A stretch of DNA of 64,000 nt, from assembly GCF_050107595.1 (NCBI RefSeq), contig NZ_JBNILH010000002.1:558001-622000 (forward strand), written 5' to 3'. The stretch is from Bacillus_AB infantis_C. Its GTDB lineage: Bacteria > Bacillota > Bacilli > Bacillales > Cytobacillaceae. Positions 23,967-32,832 of the stretch are shown piece after piece (within the stretch, counting starts at the first letter, position 1; each line of letters opens with the position of its first letter). The position numbers and the translations under genes are program-made. Below the pieces are notes generated by a model. That model was not told where the DNA came from, did no database searches, and worked only from the letters and a program-made list of their open reading frames with translations.

Positions 23967-25502
23967 ATGGAATACGTTATTGAAATGCTCAATATCCGCA
24001 AAGAATTTCCGGGCATCGTCGCAAACGACAATATTACTCTTCAATTGAAGAAGGGTGAAATCCACGCTCTCTTAGGTGAGAACGGGGCAGGAAAATCAAC
24101 GCTGATGAACGTGCTGTTTGGCCTCTATCAGCCTGAAAAAGGTGAAATCCGTGTCAACGGTAAGCCGGTCAGCATCACGAATCCGAACATAGCCAATGAC
24201 CTTGGCATCGGCATGGTCCACCAGCACTTCATGCTGGTCGACACGTTTACAGTCACTGAAAATATCATTCTTGGAAAAGAAACAACAACCGCCGGGAGGA
24301 TTGATATTAAAAAAGCTGAACAGGAAGTAAGGGAAATCTCTGAGCGCTACGGCTTATCCGTAGATCCCCAGGCAAAGATATCCGATATTTCTGTAGGAAT
24401 GCAGCAGCGTGTTGAAATCCTGAAGACGTTATACAGGGGAGCTGAAATCCTGATCTTTGATGAGCCGACCGCTGTTCTGACTCCACAGGAAATCGGCGAG
24501 CTGATCCAGATTTTCCGGACACTGATCAAGGAAGGCAAATCCATCATCCTGATCACGCATAAGCTGAAAGAAATCATGGAGGTCTGCGACAGGGTTACGG
24601 TCATCCGCAAGGGCGTTGGCATCGGCACAGTTAATGTAAGCGAGACAGATCCCAATGCGCTGGCAAGCCTGATGGTCGGACGTGAAGTCACTTTCAAGAC
24701 CGAAAAGAAGGCTGCGGATCCAAAAGAGGTTGCATTTGAGATCAATGGGCTTACTGTTAAGGATTCGAGGGGCGTTCCTGTTGTAAATAATCTCAATTTA
24801 AAGATAAAAGCAGGCGAGATTGTCGGAATTGCCGGTGTTGACGGCAATGGACAATCAGAGCTGATCGAAGCGATTACCGGTCTTAGAAAAGCAGAGAGCG
24901 GGACAATCAGCCTGAATGGCAAAGATATCAGAAATCTTTCTCCGAGGAAGATCACTGAAAGCGGAATTGGCCATATCCCTCAGGACAGGCATAAGCACGG
25001 TCTGGTGCTCGATTTCCCGATCGGCGATAATATCGTGCTGCAGACTTACTACAAAAAGCCTTTCTCCAAATACGGGGTATTGAATTTTAAAGAAATTTAC
25101 GATAAGGCCCGCAAGCTGATAAAAGAGTATGATGTCAGAACGCCGACTGAATATACAGAGGCAAGGGCATTGTCAGGTGGAAACCAGCAAAAAGCGATCA
25201 TCGGCCGTGAAATTGACCGCGACCCTGATTTGCTTATCGCTGCGCAGCCGACAAGGGGCCTTGATGTAGGGGCCATTGAATTCATCCATAAGCGCCTGAT
25301 CGAGCAGCGTGATAACGGAAAAGCCGTTCTGCTTCTTTCTTTCGAGCTGGATGAGATCATGAATGTCAGCGACCGGATTGCCGTTATTTATGAAGGTGAG
25401 ATTGTAGCGGTCGTAGATCCGGCTGAAACGACCGAGCAGGAACTTGGGCTGCTGATGGCAGGCTCGAAAAGAAAGGAAGCGGGTGAAAAGTCTAATGTCT
25501 AG
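23967..25502 (+). CDS. nupO: Nucleoside ABC transporter, double ATP-binding protein
   Basis: A 511-residue ATPase with two ABC domains in one chain, as in the RbsA/YufO group. The first has Walker A GENGAGKST near residue 36 and the signature SVGMQQR. The second has GVDGNGQSE in place of a full Walker A (no lysine), with LSGGNQQK as signature, so only one site should hydrolyse ATP well. This asymmetry is normal for the family. The start is ATG 23967 with GAGGAG upstream. Its stop overlaps the start of the first permease gene by 8 bp. Confidence 0.93.
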   Translation: MEYVIEMLNIRKEFPGIVANDNITLQLKKGEIHALLGENGAGKSTLMNVLFGLYQPEKGEIRVNGKPVSITNPNIANDLGIGMVHQHFMLVDTFTVTENIILGKETTTAGRIDIKKAEQEVREISERYGLSVDPQAKISDISVGMQQRVEILKTLYRGAEILIFDEPTAVLTPQEIGELIQIFRTLIKEGKSIILITHKLKEIMEVCDRVTVIRKGVGIGTVNVSETDPNALASLMVGREVTFKTEKKAADPKEVAFEINGLTVKDSRGVPVVNNLNLKIKAGEIVGIAGVDGNGQSELIEAITGLRKAESGTISLNGKDIRNLSPRKITESGIGHIPQDRHKHGLVLDFPIGDNIVLQTYYKKPFSKYGVLNFKEIYDKARKLIKEYDVRTPTEYTEARALSGGNQQKAIIGREIDRDPDLLIAAQPTRGLDVGAIEFIHKRLIEQRDNGKAVLLLSFELDEIMNVSDRIAVIYEGEIVAVVDPAETTEQELGLLMAGSKRKEAGEKSNV

Positions 25503-26541
25503 TCGTTTGAAAAATATAATGATTCCTTTAATAGCGGTTCTGCTTGGAGTTATTGTCGGCACCATCATCATGATTGCGACAGGCTATGATGCGGTTGCCG
25601 GTTATACGGCATTGTGGAACGGAGCATTTGGCGAAGTCTATTACACTGGTGAGGTTGTCCGCCAGGTAACACCATATATACTGGCAGGTTTGGCAGTCGC
25701 GTTCGCATTCAGGACCGGGCTGTTCAATATCGGGGTTGAAGGGCAGCTGATTGTCGGCTGGCTTGCAGCCGTCTGGGTCGGTGTGGCTTTCGATCTTCCG
25801 AAATTCATTCACCTTCCGCTGGCTGTACTGGCTGCAGCTGCTGCGGGTGCGCTTTGGGCCTTCATCCCAGGGCTGTTAAAGGCTAAATTCAAGGTGCACG
25901 AAGTAATCGTGACCATTATGATGAACTATATTGCCTTGCATGTAACGAACTATATTGTCCGTTCTGTATTGACTGATAATGCGGATAGAACGGAAAATAT
26001 CGCAGATACAGCTTCCTTGAGATCTCCGTTCTTTGAAAGCATCACTGATTACTCGAGACTTCACTGGGGGATTTTGATTGCACTTGTTTGTGTGTTCATC
26101 ATGTGGTTCCTGCTTGAGAAGACTTCCAAAGGTTATGAACTGAAGGCGGTAGGTTTCAACCAGCATGCTTCCCAGTATGCCGGAATGAGTGTAAGCTCTA
26201 ATATTATTTTATCAATGGTCATTTCAGGTGCTTTTGCCGGGCTTGCCGGTGCAATGGAAGGTCTTGGGACCTTCGGCTATGCTGCAATCAAAGGCGGATT
26301 CACCGGTGTCGGCTTTGACGGAATCGCGGTTGCACTCCTTGGGGCAAACGGACCGATCGGAATCGTATTTGCGGCTATCCTGTTCGGCGGCCTTAAAGTA
26401 GGAGCACTGAATATGCCTCTTGAGGCTGGAGTGCCGAATGAACTGGTAGATATCATCATCGCGCTGATTGTATTCTTCGTAGCAGCCAGCTACATGATTC
26501 GCATTGTTATTGATAAGTTTGGCAAGAAGGGGGTGAAATAA
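25495..26541 (+). CDS. nupP: Nucleoside ABC transporter permease 1
   Basis: An integral membrane permease of the BPD_transp_2 (branched-chain amino acid/ribose/nucleoside) type, 348 residues with about eight to ten membrane helices. Conserved pieces are GLAVAFAFRTGLFNIGVEGQ and the cytoplasmic loop KAVGFNQHASQYAGM that contacts the ATPase. I chose ATG 25495, with GGGTGA (25481-25486) as binding site, over GTG 25483, which overlaps that site. It overlaps nupO and abuts nupQ, so the three are one unit. Confidence 0.9.
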   Translation: MSSRLKNIMIPLIAVLLGVIVGTIIMIATGYDAVAGYTALWNGAFGEVYYTGEVVRQVTPYILAGLAVAFAFRTGLFNIGVEGQLIVGWLAAVWVGVAFDLPKFIHLPLAVLAAAAAGALWAFIPGLLKAKFKVHEVIVTIMMNYIALHVTNYIVRSVLTDNADRTENIADTASLRSPFFESITDYSRLHWGILIALVCVFIMWFLLEKTSKGYELKAVGFNQHASQYAGMSVSSNIILSMVISGAFAGLAGAMEGLGTFGYAAIKGGFTGVGFDGIAVALLGANGPIGIVFAAILFGGLKVGALNMPLEAGVPNELVDIIIALIVFFVAASYMIRIVIDKFGKKGVK

Positions 26542-27501
26542 GTGGGCTTTATGGATATTTTGCTGATCATTGTTCCTTCCACGCTTTTATGGGCGGCACC
26601 GCTTATTTTCACTGCATTGGGCGGAAATTTCTCTGAGCGTTCCGGTGTTGTCAACATCGGACTCGAAGGGTTAATGGTTATTGGAGCGTTCACTGCAATC
26701 GTATTTAACCTGACATTTGTTGATTCACTGGGAAAAGCAACTCCATGGCTCGCACTGGTCGCTGCACTGGTTGTCGGCGGACTTTTCGCCCTCATCCATG
26801 CGGTAGCTTCCATCACATTCCGGGCTGACCAGACCGTTTCCGGGGTAGCCATCAACCTGCTGGCTATCGGACTGGCATTATTCCTTGTCAAGTTCATCTA
26901 TGATAAAGGCCAGACAGATATTATCCAGATAGGCTTCAGCAAGGTCGATATACCTTTATTAAGTGATATACCATTTATAGGGGAAGTCCTTTTCTCCAAT
27001 ACCTATTACACATCCTTTGTTGCTATCATCATCGCTTTCATCGCATGGTATGTGATGTTCAAAACGCCATTCGGCCTCCGTCTGAGATCAGTCGGTGAAC
27101 ATCCGATGGCTGCTGATACGATGGGGATTAATGTGACAAGAATGCGTTATATCGGTGTAGTCATTTCAGGTGCACTTGCAGGTGTAGGCGGCGGTGTCTA
27201 TGCCCAGTCGATTTCCTCTGACTTCGGGCACGCTACCATCAGCGGGCAGGGCTTTATGGCTTTGGCGGCGCTGATCTTTGGAAAATGGCATCCGCTAGGT
27301 GCAATGGGTGCTGCTTTGTTCTTTGGCTTTGCCCAAAGCTTGAGCATTGTGGGCTCCAGCCTGCCGCTGCTTGAGAACATTCCGAATGTTTATCTGCTGA
27401 TTGCGCCTTATGTCCTGACAATCCTGGCATTGACCGGCTTCATCGGCCGCGCAGAAGCACCAAAGGCACTCGGTACTCCATATATAAAAGGAAAAAGATA
27501 A
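26542..27501 (+). CDS. nupQ: Nucleoside ABC transporter permease 2
   Basis: The second permease subunit, 319 residues, again many membrane helices. It carries the paired motifs NFSERSGVVNIGLEGLMVIG and RLRSVGEHPMAADTMGINV, which mirror those of the first permease. The start is GTG 26542, directly after the nupP stop, with GGGGGTGA (26529-26535). With nupN, nupO and nupP it makes a complete uptake system for nucleosides across the membrane, probably feeding purine salvage. Confidence 0.9.
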   Translation: MGFMDILLIIVPSTLLWAAPLIFTALGGNFSERSGVVNIGLEGLMVIGAFTAIVFNLTFVDSLGKATPWLALVAALVVGGLFALIHAVASITFRADQTVSGVAINLLAIGLALFLVKFIYDKGQTDIIQIGFSKVDIPLLSDIPFIGEVLFSNTYYTSFVAIIIAFIAWYVMFKTPFGLRLRSVGEHPMAADTMGINVTRMRYIGVVISGALAGVGGGVYAQSISSDFGHATISGQGFMALAALIFGKWHPLGAMGAALFFGFAQSLSIVGSSLPLLENIPNVYLLIAPYVLTILALTGFIGRAEAPKALGTPYIKGKR

Positions 27502-27508
27502 TAATGCT

Positions 27509-27534
27509 AAACCCGGTCATGCAGGCCGGGTTTT
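27509..27534 (+). terminator. Terminator after nupQ
   Basis: AAACCCGG ... CCGGGTTTT hairpin, just after the stop. Confidence 0.75.
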
Positions 27535-27675
27535 CCTGTGGATACAATAGATTACCATTTCAGGAGAAAGTTAACTGAATAGATTGACTGTTGGAAAAAG
27601 CTGCCTTAAAATTAAATAGTTAATATTCTATCATTTCTGATCGGGGCCGTCATATGCCAAATTCCTTGTTTTTAA

Positions 27676-28725
27676 ATGATTATCATACAGATAAAATCGT
27701 TTCCTATAGCAGATAGATGGCTTATCCTCCTTCTGATCCTCTTCATATGCCATTCACCAGCTGCTCCCATTCAGGCAGAGAAGACAGTACTTCCGGCTGT
27801 CCTTGCTGCATTTTCTTTTCTCTATATTGCAGCCGCCCATATATACACAAGCTGTATGAAAAAAGGAAAAGCAAGCAGGCGTATTGCGGCTGTGTGGACT
27901 GGCTGCGACCATATTGCTGCTGCTGTACTTTTTTGGATTTATGGTGCAGGGGCAGCCGTCTTTTATCCGCTGGCCATTCTTCTTACTATGAATACGGCCA
28001 TCAGGATGCGCACCAGAGGTGCATTTTTTTCAGCTCTGTTCTTGTCGATTTCTATTCTTGCCGGATCAGGTTTGGGGCAGGATGCAGGACTCGTTCTTCT
28101 GCCTTTAGGTATTCTTTGGGTTGCCGGGATTCTGTCCGGGGGTGCTGCCGCCAGGGGAATGAGGCAAAAGGCACAGATTGAAAAACTTAAAAGAATGGTG
28201 TACACAGATTTCCTTACCGGGCTTGCCAATAGAAGAGCATTCCATGAGCACCTTAACCTTATAGAAAAAACAGCCGAGCCCGGCTTCATTCTTTTAGGCG
28301 ATGTAGATAACTTCAAAAGTATCAACGACCATTACGGCCATCTTGAAGGCGATGAAGTGCTGAAAAAGCTGGGGAGCGTATTCATGAAAGCTGAAAAGCT
28401 GAGCGGCTGCAGAATATACCGCTATGGAGGAGAAGAATTTGCCTTCCTTCTGCCGGGGAACAGCGAAGAAAAAGTCATTGGCATGCTGACCGGTCTCCTG
28501 GACAGTGTGGTTCAGGAGGTAATGGCCGGAGGGAAACAATCAGTCACAATGAGCTTTGGCGTCAGCTTCTTAAGCAGCGGAAATACGAAGCTTGCACTCG
28601 AAGAAGCGGACACGCTGCTTTACCAGGCCAAAACAAGCGGGAAAAGCAGGGCTATTTTCAGCAGCGGACTTATCCTGAAGAATACGCTGCCATCAGCGAA
28701 AATCAAAAACGCAAACAGCGGATAA
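27676..28725 (+). CDS. Membrane-bound diguanylate cyclase (GGDEF protein)
   Basis: A 349-residue protein with about five membrane helices in the first 165 residues and a C-terminal GGDEF domain. The domain begins at DFLTGLANRRAFHEHL and has the active-site loop YRYGGEEFAFLLPG, so it should make cyclic di-GMP from GTP. The inhibitory RxxD site is not present before the loop (KLSGCRIYRY). The membrane part matches no sensor domain I know. No good ribosome binding site precedes ATG 27676 (only a T-rich stretch), so expression may be low or the start may differ. It stands alone between the nup cluster and ymfF. Confidence 0.85.
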   Translation: MIIIQIKSFPIADRWLILLLILFICHSPAAPIQAEKTVLPAVLAAFSFLYIAAAHIYTSCMKKGKASRRIAAVWTGCDHIAAAVLFWIYGAGAAVFYPLAILLTMNTAIRMRTRGAFFSALFLSISILAGSGLGQDAGLVLLPLGILWVAGILSGGAAARGMRQKAQIEKLKRMVYTDFLTGLANRRAFHEHLNLIEKTAEPGFILLGDVDNFKSINDHYGHLEGDEVLKKLGSVFMKAEKLSGCRIYRYGGEEFAFLLPGNSEEKVIGMLTGLLDSVVQEVMAGGKQSVTMSFGVSFLSSGNTKLALEEADTLLYQAKTSGKSRAIFSSGLILKNTLPSAKIKNANSG

Positions 28726-28733
28726 GCATCATT

Positions 28734-28769
28734 AAAGAAAGCAGTCTCATAAAAGAGACTGCTTTCTTT
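28734..28769. terminator. Strong terminator after the GGDEF gene
   Basis: A 15-bp perfect stem, AAAGAAAGCAGTCTC / GAGACTGCTTTCTTT, with an ATAAAA loop. A-rich and T-rich ends allow function on both strands. Confidence 0.85.
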
Positions 28770-28938
28770 ATCGCAAAATAACCCAATTGACATACTCTCC
28801 CTGCGCATCAATCATTTGCTATCTCAATTTAGGAAGCGTTATAGTTAGAATATGTTTTATTTTTATGGAGAAGATTAAAAAATAACCTGAGCAGCGCCTA
28901 CATAAGATAAAAAAAGCAGGAAATTTAGGAGGATGTAT

Positions 28939-30219
28939 ATGGCCGTTATGGATGAAATCGTAAAAAAGATGGAAGGTTATGACCTCCATATAGTCAAGAC
29001 CGGCAAATTTAAAAACAATACACTGATTTGGAAAATGAAAGCTCCTCTTCAAAAAGCAGATGCGACTGTACGAGCGCTTTTACCGTATGTCCTGCAGAGC
29101 AGTTCAAGCAGGTTTCCAGCCACAGGGCTTCTCCGTTCGCATCTTGACGATTTATACGGCGCCAGCCTGTATGTGGATTTGGCGAAAAAGGGCGAGTACC
29201 ATGTTGTCACTTTTTCAATGGATATCGCCAATGAAAAATTTCTTTCGGATCCAGCACCTCTATTAAGGAAGGCTTTTGAATTCCTGGCTGAAATCCTGCT
29301 GAAGCCAAATGCGCAGGATGGGAAATTCAATGAGGAAACAGTCAGACAGGAAAAAAGGACACAAAAGCAGCGGATTCAATCTGTCTTTGATGATAAGATG
29401 AGATATTCCAATTTCAGGCTTGTTGAAGAAATGTGCAAAGGAGAGCCTTATGCCCTTCATGTAAACGGCGAAATGGATGAAGTCGACAGCATCACCCCTG
29501 AAAAGCTCTACCAGTATTATGAACGGGCATTTGCAGAAGATCAGCTCGATTTTTATGTGATCGGCGACGTCGATCCTGGCGAAGTAGAAGCGATGGCAGG
29601 GGAGTATCTGAAGTTCTTTCCGAGGGAGCCTAAGCAGCTTCCGCACGGATCCGCAGCAGAAGCAGGGGACGTAAACGAAGTCAAAGAAATCCAGGATGTA
29701 AAACAAGGGAAGCTCAACATAGGCTACCGGACCAACATCCGCTATGGAGATAAAGATTACTACGCCCTTCAGGTTTTCAACGGCATTTTCGGCGGCTTTT
29801 CACATTCGAAGCTGTTTATTAATGTCAGGGAAAAAGCAAGCCTTGCCTATTATGTTGCCAGCAGGCTTGAGAGCCATAAAGGATTGATGATGGTCATGTC
29901 CGGCATCGATAATAAAAACTATGACCAGGCAGTCGGCATCATCAGAGACCAGATGGAAGCCATGCGAAACGGCGACTTTACGGAAGAAGAAATGGCACAG
30001 ACAAAGGCAGTGATCAAGAATCAGCTTCTTGAGACAATTGACACTGCCAGGGGGATGACAGAGATCCTTTATCATAATGTAGTCGCCGGCCAGGAAATTT
30101 CCCTTGACCTGTGGATGGAAGAGATGGACAAAGCCACGAAAGAAGATATTGTCGCCGCAGCAAAAAAAATCAGCATGGATACCGTATATTTCTTAACAGG
30201 AACGGAGGCGGGCGAATAA
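28939..30219 (+). CDS. ymfF: M16-family protein YmfF (no zinc motif)
   Basis: A 426-residue M16-fold protein lacking the HxxEH zinc motif, so it is probably the non-catalytic partner of YmfH, encoded directly downstream. The pairing resembles the alpha/beta arrangement of mitochondrial processing peptidase. The M16 C-terminal half is recognisable by NGIFGGFSHSKLFINVREKASLAYY. I set the start at ATG 28939, six bases after AGGAGG (28927-28932); the ATG at 28933 touches that site. No signal peptide is seen. The role of the YmfF/YmfH pair in Bacillus is not established. Confidence 0.88.
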   Translation: MAVMDEIVKKMEGYDLHIVKTGKFKNNTLIWKMKAPLQKADATVRALLPYVLQSSSSRFPATGLLRSHLDDLYGASLYVDLAKKGEYHVVTFSMDIANEKFLSDPAPLLRKAFEFLAEILLKPNAQDGKFNEETVRQEKRTQKQRIQSVFDDKMRYSNFRLVEEMCKGEPYALHVNGEMDEVDSITPEKLYQYYERAFAEDQLDFYVIGDVDPGEVEAMAGEYLKFFPREPKQLPHGSAAEAGDVNEVKEIQDVKQGKLNIGYRTNIRYGDKDYYALQVFNGIFGGFSHSKLFINVREKASLAYYVASRLESHKGLMMVMSGIDNKNYDQAVGIIRDQMEAMRNGDFTEEEMAQTKAVIKNQLLETIDTARGMTEILYHNVVAGQEISLDLWMEEMDKATKEDIVAAAKKISMDTVYFLTGTEAGE

Positions 30220-31506
30220 ATGGAAACGATTGTTTTTGACCAATTGAAAGAAAAATTATATTACGAGAAAATGGCCAATGGCCTTGATGTCTATATACTG
30301 CCGAAGCAGGGATTCAACAAAACATATGCCACCTTCACAACCAAATACGGCTCTGTCGACAATCACTTTGTCCCGCTTGGGAAAGAGGAGTTTGTAAAGG
30401 TTCCTGATGGCATCGCCCACTTCCTTGAGCATAAATTGTTTGAAAAAGAAGACGGCGACGTTTTCCAGCAGTTCAGCAAACAGGGAGCTTCCGCCAATGC
30501 TTTTACATCCTTCACAAGGACAGCCTATCTGTTTTCCAGCACCTCTGAGGTTGAGCGGAACCTGGAGACACTGATTGATTTTGTCCAGGATCCATATTTT
30601 ACGGAAAAGACCGTAGAAAAGGAGAAAGGCATCATCGGGCAGGAAATCACCATGTATGATGACAATCCGGACTGGCGCCTTTATTTCGGCCTCATCCAGA
30701 ATATGTATCAGAATCATCCTGTGAAAATTGACATTGCAGGGACAGTGGAATCAATCTCCCACATTACTAAAGATCTATTGTATGAATGCTATAACACATT
30801 CTACCACCCGAGCAATATGCTGCTATTTGTTACCGGTCCAGTTGACCCTGAAGCGATCATGGGGCAGATCAGGAGCAACCAGGAGAAAAAGGAATACAAA
30901 GACCAGCCGGCAATCGAACGCAGGTTTGAGCAGGAAATGACTGGTGTTGCGGAGAAGAAGCAGGTTCTGAAGATGAATGTGCAGAGCTCGAAATGCCTAT
31001 TGGGCGTCAAAGCGCTTAATGTGAAGCAGGAAGGCACTGAAATGCTGAAGAATGAACTGACGCTGAATGTTATGCTGGATATTCTGTTTGGCAAAAGCTC
31101 CAAAAATTATGAAACTCTCTACAGGGAAGGGCTTATTGATGAAACCTTCTCGTATGATTACACACAAGAGCAGGGATTCGGCTTTGCGATGCTTGGCGGT
31201 GATACAAGCGACCCGGATCAGCTTGCAGGCACATTGAGGAGCATGCTGCTTGAAGCAAAGACAGGTGATGTATTCAGCCAGGGAGCGCTGGACAGAACGA
31301 AAAAGAAAAAAATCGGGGCATTCCTCCGTTCCGTCAATTCACCCGAATATATCGCAAACCAGTTTACACGATATGCTTTTAATGGAATGGATCTGTTTGA
31401 AGTGGTGCCTGAAATAGAGAAGATCAGTTTAGAACAGCTAAAAGAGACAGCAAATGTTTTTCTGGCCGAGGACAGATTTACTGTCTGCCAGGTTGTGCCC
31501 AAATAA
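30220..31506 (+). CDS. ymfH: M16-family zinc protease YmfH
   Basis: The catalytic M16 partner, 428 residues. HxxEH is intact as H67-F-L-E70-H71, and the later glutamate is in EKGIIGQEITMYDDNPDW. The start ATG directly follows the ymfF stop (TAA-ATG) with GGAGGCGGG as binding site. This tight coupling supports a stoichiometric complex. No signal peptide, so it is a cytoplasmic peptidase, perhaps for small peptides. A weak hairpin follows. Confidence 0.92.
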   Translation: METIVFDQLKEKLYYEKMANGLDVYILPKQGFNKTYATFTTKYGSVDNHFVPLGKEEFVKVPDGIAHFLEHKLFEKEDGDVFQQFSKQGASANAFTSFTRTAYLFSSTSEVERNLETLIDFVQDPYFTEKTVEKEKGIIGQEITMYDDNPDWRLYFGLIQNMYQNHPVKIDIAGTVESISHITKDLLYECYNTFYHPSNMLLFVTGPVDPEAIMGQIRSNQEKKEYKDQPAIERRFEQEMTGVAEKKQVLKMNVQSSKCLLGVKALNVKQEGTEMLKNELTLNVMLDILFGKSSKNYETLYREGLIDETFSYDYTQEQGFGFAMLGGDTSDPDQLAGTLRSMLLEAKTGDVFSQGALDRTKKKKIGAFLRSVNSPEYIANQFTRYAFNGMDLFEVVPEIEKISLEQLKETANVFLAEDRFTVCQVVPK

Positions 31507-31510
31507 AAAG

Positions 31511-31535
31511 GAAAGCGCCGGTTTCCGGCGCTTTC
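31511..31535 (+). terminator. Hairpin after ymfH
   Basis: GAAAGCGCCGG-TTT-CCGGCGCTTTC, an 11-bp perfect stem with little T run, so probably a partial terminator ahead of ymfI. Confidence 0.55.
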
Positions 31536-31574
31536 TGTCATTGTGGAAAATAATGAGCGGGAGCGGAACAGAGA

Positions 31575-32297
31575 ATGAAGAAATTTACATTGATAACCGG
31601 TGCAAGCGGAGGCATAGGAAGGGCGATTGCACTCAAGCTTGCTGGAGAGGGGCACTCGCTCTATCTGCATTATAACAGGAACAAAGAGGCCATTGAGGAG
31701 CTGCTGGGGGATCTCGCACAATACCAAGGTGAATATATCCCGGTCCAGTGTGATCTGGCAGATCCCCTCGGATATAAGAAAATCGCTGGAAGCATCTTCT
31801 CCCTCGATGCGATTATCCATAATTCCGGGGCAGGCTTTTATGGATTATTGGGTGATACGGATGACCAGATCCTCGAAAGGCTGATGCGGGTGCATGTGAT
31901 GTCCCCTTATTCGCTTACCAGGGAGCTGCTGCCTAAATTGGTCCAAAAGCGGCAGGGGAACATAATCATGGTCTCTTCCATCTGGGGCCAGGCAGGCGCT
32001 GCCTGCGAAACAGCCTATTCGGCTGCAAAAGGTGCGCAGATTGCGTTTGTAAAATCTTTAAGCAAAGAGGTCGCCCTGAATGGCGTAAGAGTGAATGCGA
32101 TTGCCCCTGGTGCTGTAAAAACACCGATGATGGAATCATTCAGTGAATCGGAAATAATGGAGATAGAGGAAGAAATACCGATGGGGAGGCTGGCAGCACC
32201 TGAAGAGATTGCGAATGCTGCAGCTTTCCTGCTTTCTGAAGGGTCTTCCTATATCACTGGCCAGGTGCTTGGCATAAATGGCGGCTGGTACATGTAA
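31575..32297 (+). CDS. ymfI: SDR-family reductase YmfI, EF-P modification
   Basis: A short-chain dehydrogenase/reductase of 240 residues with the NAD(P)-binding TGASGGIGRAIA at the N-terminus and the catalytic MVSS ... YSAAK pair (the serine and tyrosine-lysine). It ends GQVLGINGGWYM as FabG-like proteins do. In B. subtilis YmfI is known as the reductase that turns 5-aminopentanone into 5-aminopentanol on lysine 32 of elongation factor P. That function is carried over here by position after ymfH and by family. The ribosome binding site before ATG 31575 is weak. Confidence 0.88.
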   Translation: MKKFTLITGASGGIGRAIALKLAGEGHSLYLHYNRNKEAIEELLGDLAQYQGEYIPVQCDLADPLGYKKIAGSIFSLDAIIHNSGAGFYGLLGDTDDQILERLMRVHVMSPYSLTRELLPKLVQKRQGNIIMVSSIWGQAGAACETAYSAAKGAQIAFVKSLSKEVALNGVRVNAIAPGAVKTPMMESFSESEIMEIEEEIPMGRLAAPEEIANAAAFLLSEGSSYITGQVLGINGGWYM

Positions 32298-32373
32298 AAT
32301 TACAGACAGATGCATATTTTGCTCCTCCTGAAAGCAAAATAACTTTGTACTATACTACAAGGAGGTACGAACA

Positions 32374-32637
32374 ATGTCTGTATTGGATAACTGGAACCAT
32401 TGGAAGGATTTCTTGGGAGACCGTCTTCACCATGCCCAGAATGAAGGCATGAACAAAGATGTAGTCAATGACCTTGCTTATCAGATCGGCGACTATCTTG
32501 CAAAACAGGTTGATCCGCAAAATGATCAGGAAAAAGTATTGGCTGATCTATGGTCAGTTGCAAGCCAGGAAGAGCAGCATGCCATTGCCAATATGATGGT
32601 CAAGCTTGTTCAGAACGACGGTTCACAGCAGCAATAG
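32374..32637 (+). CDS. ymfJ: DUF3243 protein YmfJ
   Basis: An 87-residue, probably all-helical protein of the DUF3243 family, MSVLDNWNHWKDFLGDRLHHAQ..., found next to ymfI and ymfK in Bacillus. No catalytic motif or membrane segment is visible and no function is known. The start is ATG 32374 after a perfect AAGGAGGT. Its own terminator follows, so it is a compact single-gene unit. Confidence 0.9.
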   Translation: MSVLDNWNHWKDFLGDRLHHAQNEGMNKDVVNDLAYQIGDYLAKQVDPQNDQEKVLADLWSVASQEEQHAIANMMVKLVQNDGSQQQ

Positions 32638-32660
32638 AACTTTCCATACAGGTTCATTCC

Positions 32661-32688
32661 AAAGAGAGGCCAACCCTCTCTTTTTTTT
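32661..32688 (+). terminator. Terminator after ymfJ
   Basis: AAAGAGAGG / CCTCTCTTT stem and a long T run. Confidence 0.85.
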
Positions 32689-32832
32689 CTTTGCAGGCAA
32701 TGAAAAAATATCGGGAAAGAATCGAAAGACATTGGTTTTTTCTTTCATCTTCAGGGAAAATCATTTATTATAGAAGCTAGACAAAAATATGCAGGGAAAT
32801 GTCGGATTTGTCACGATCTGGGAGGTTTACCT

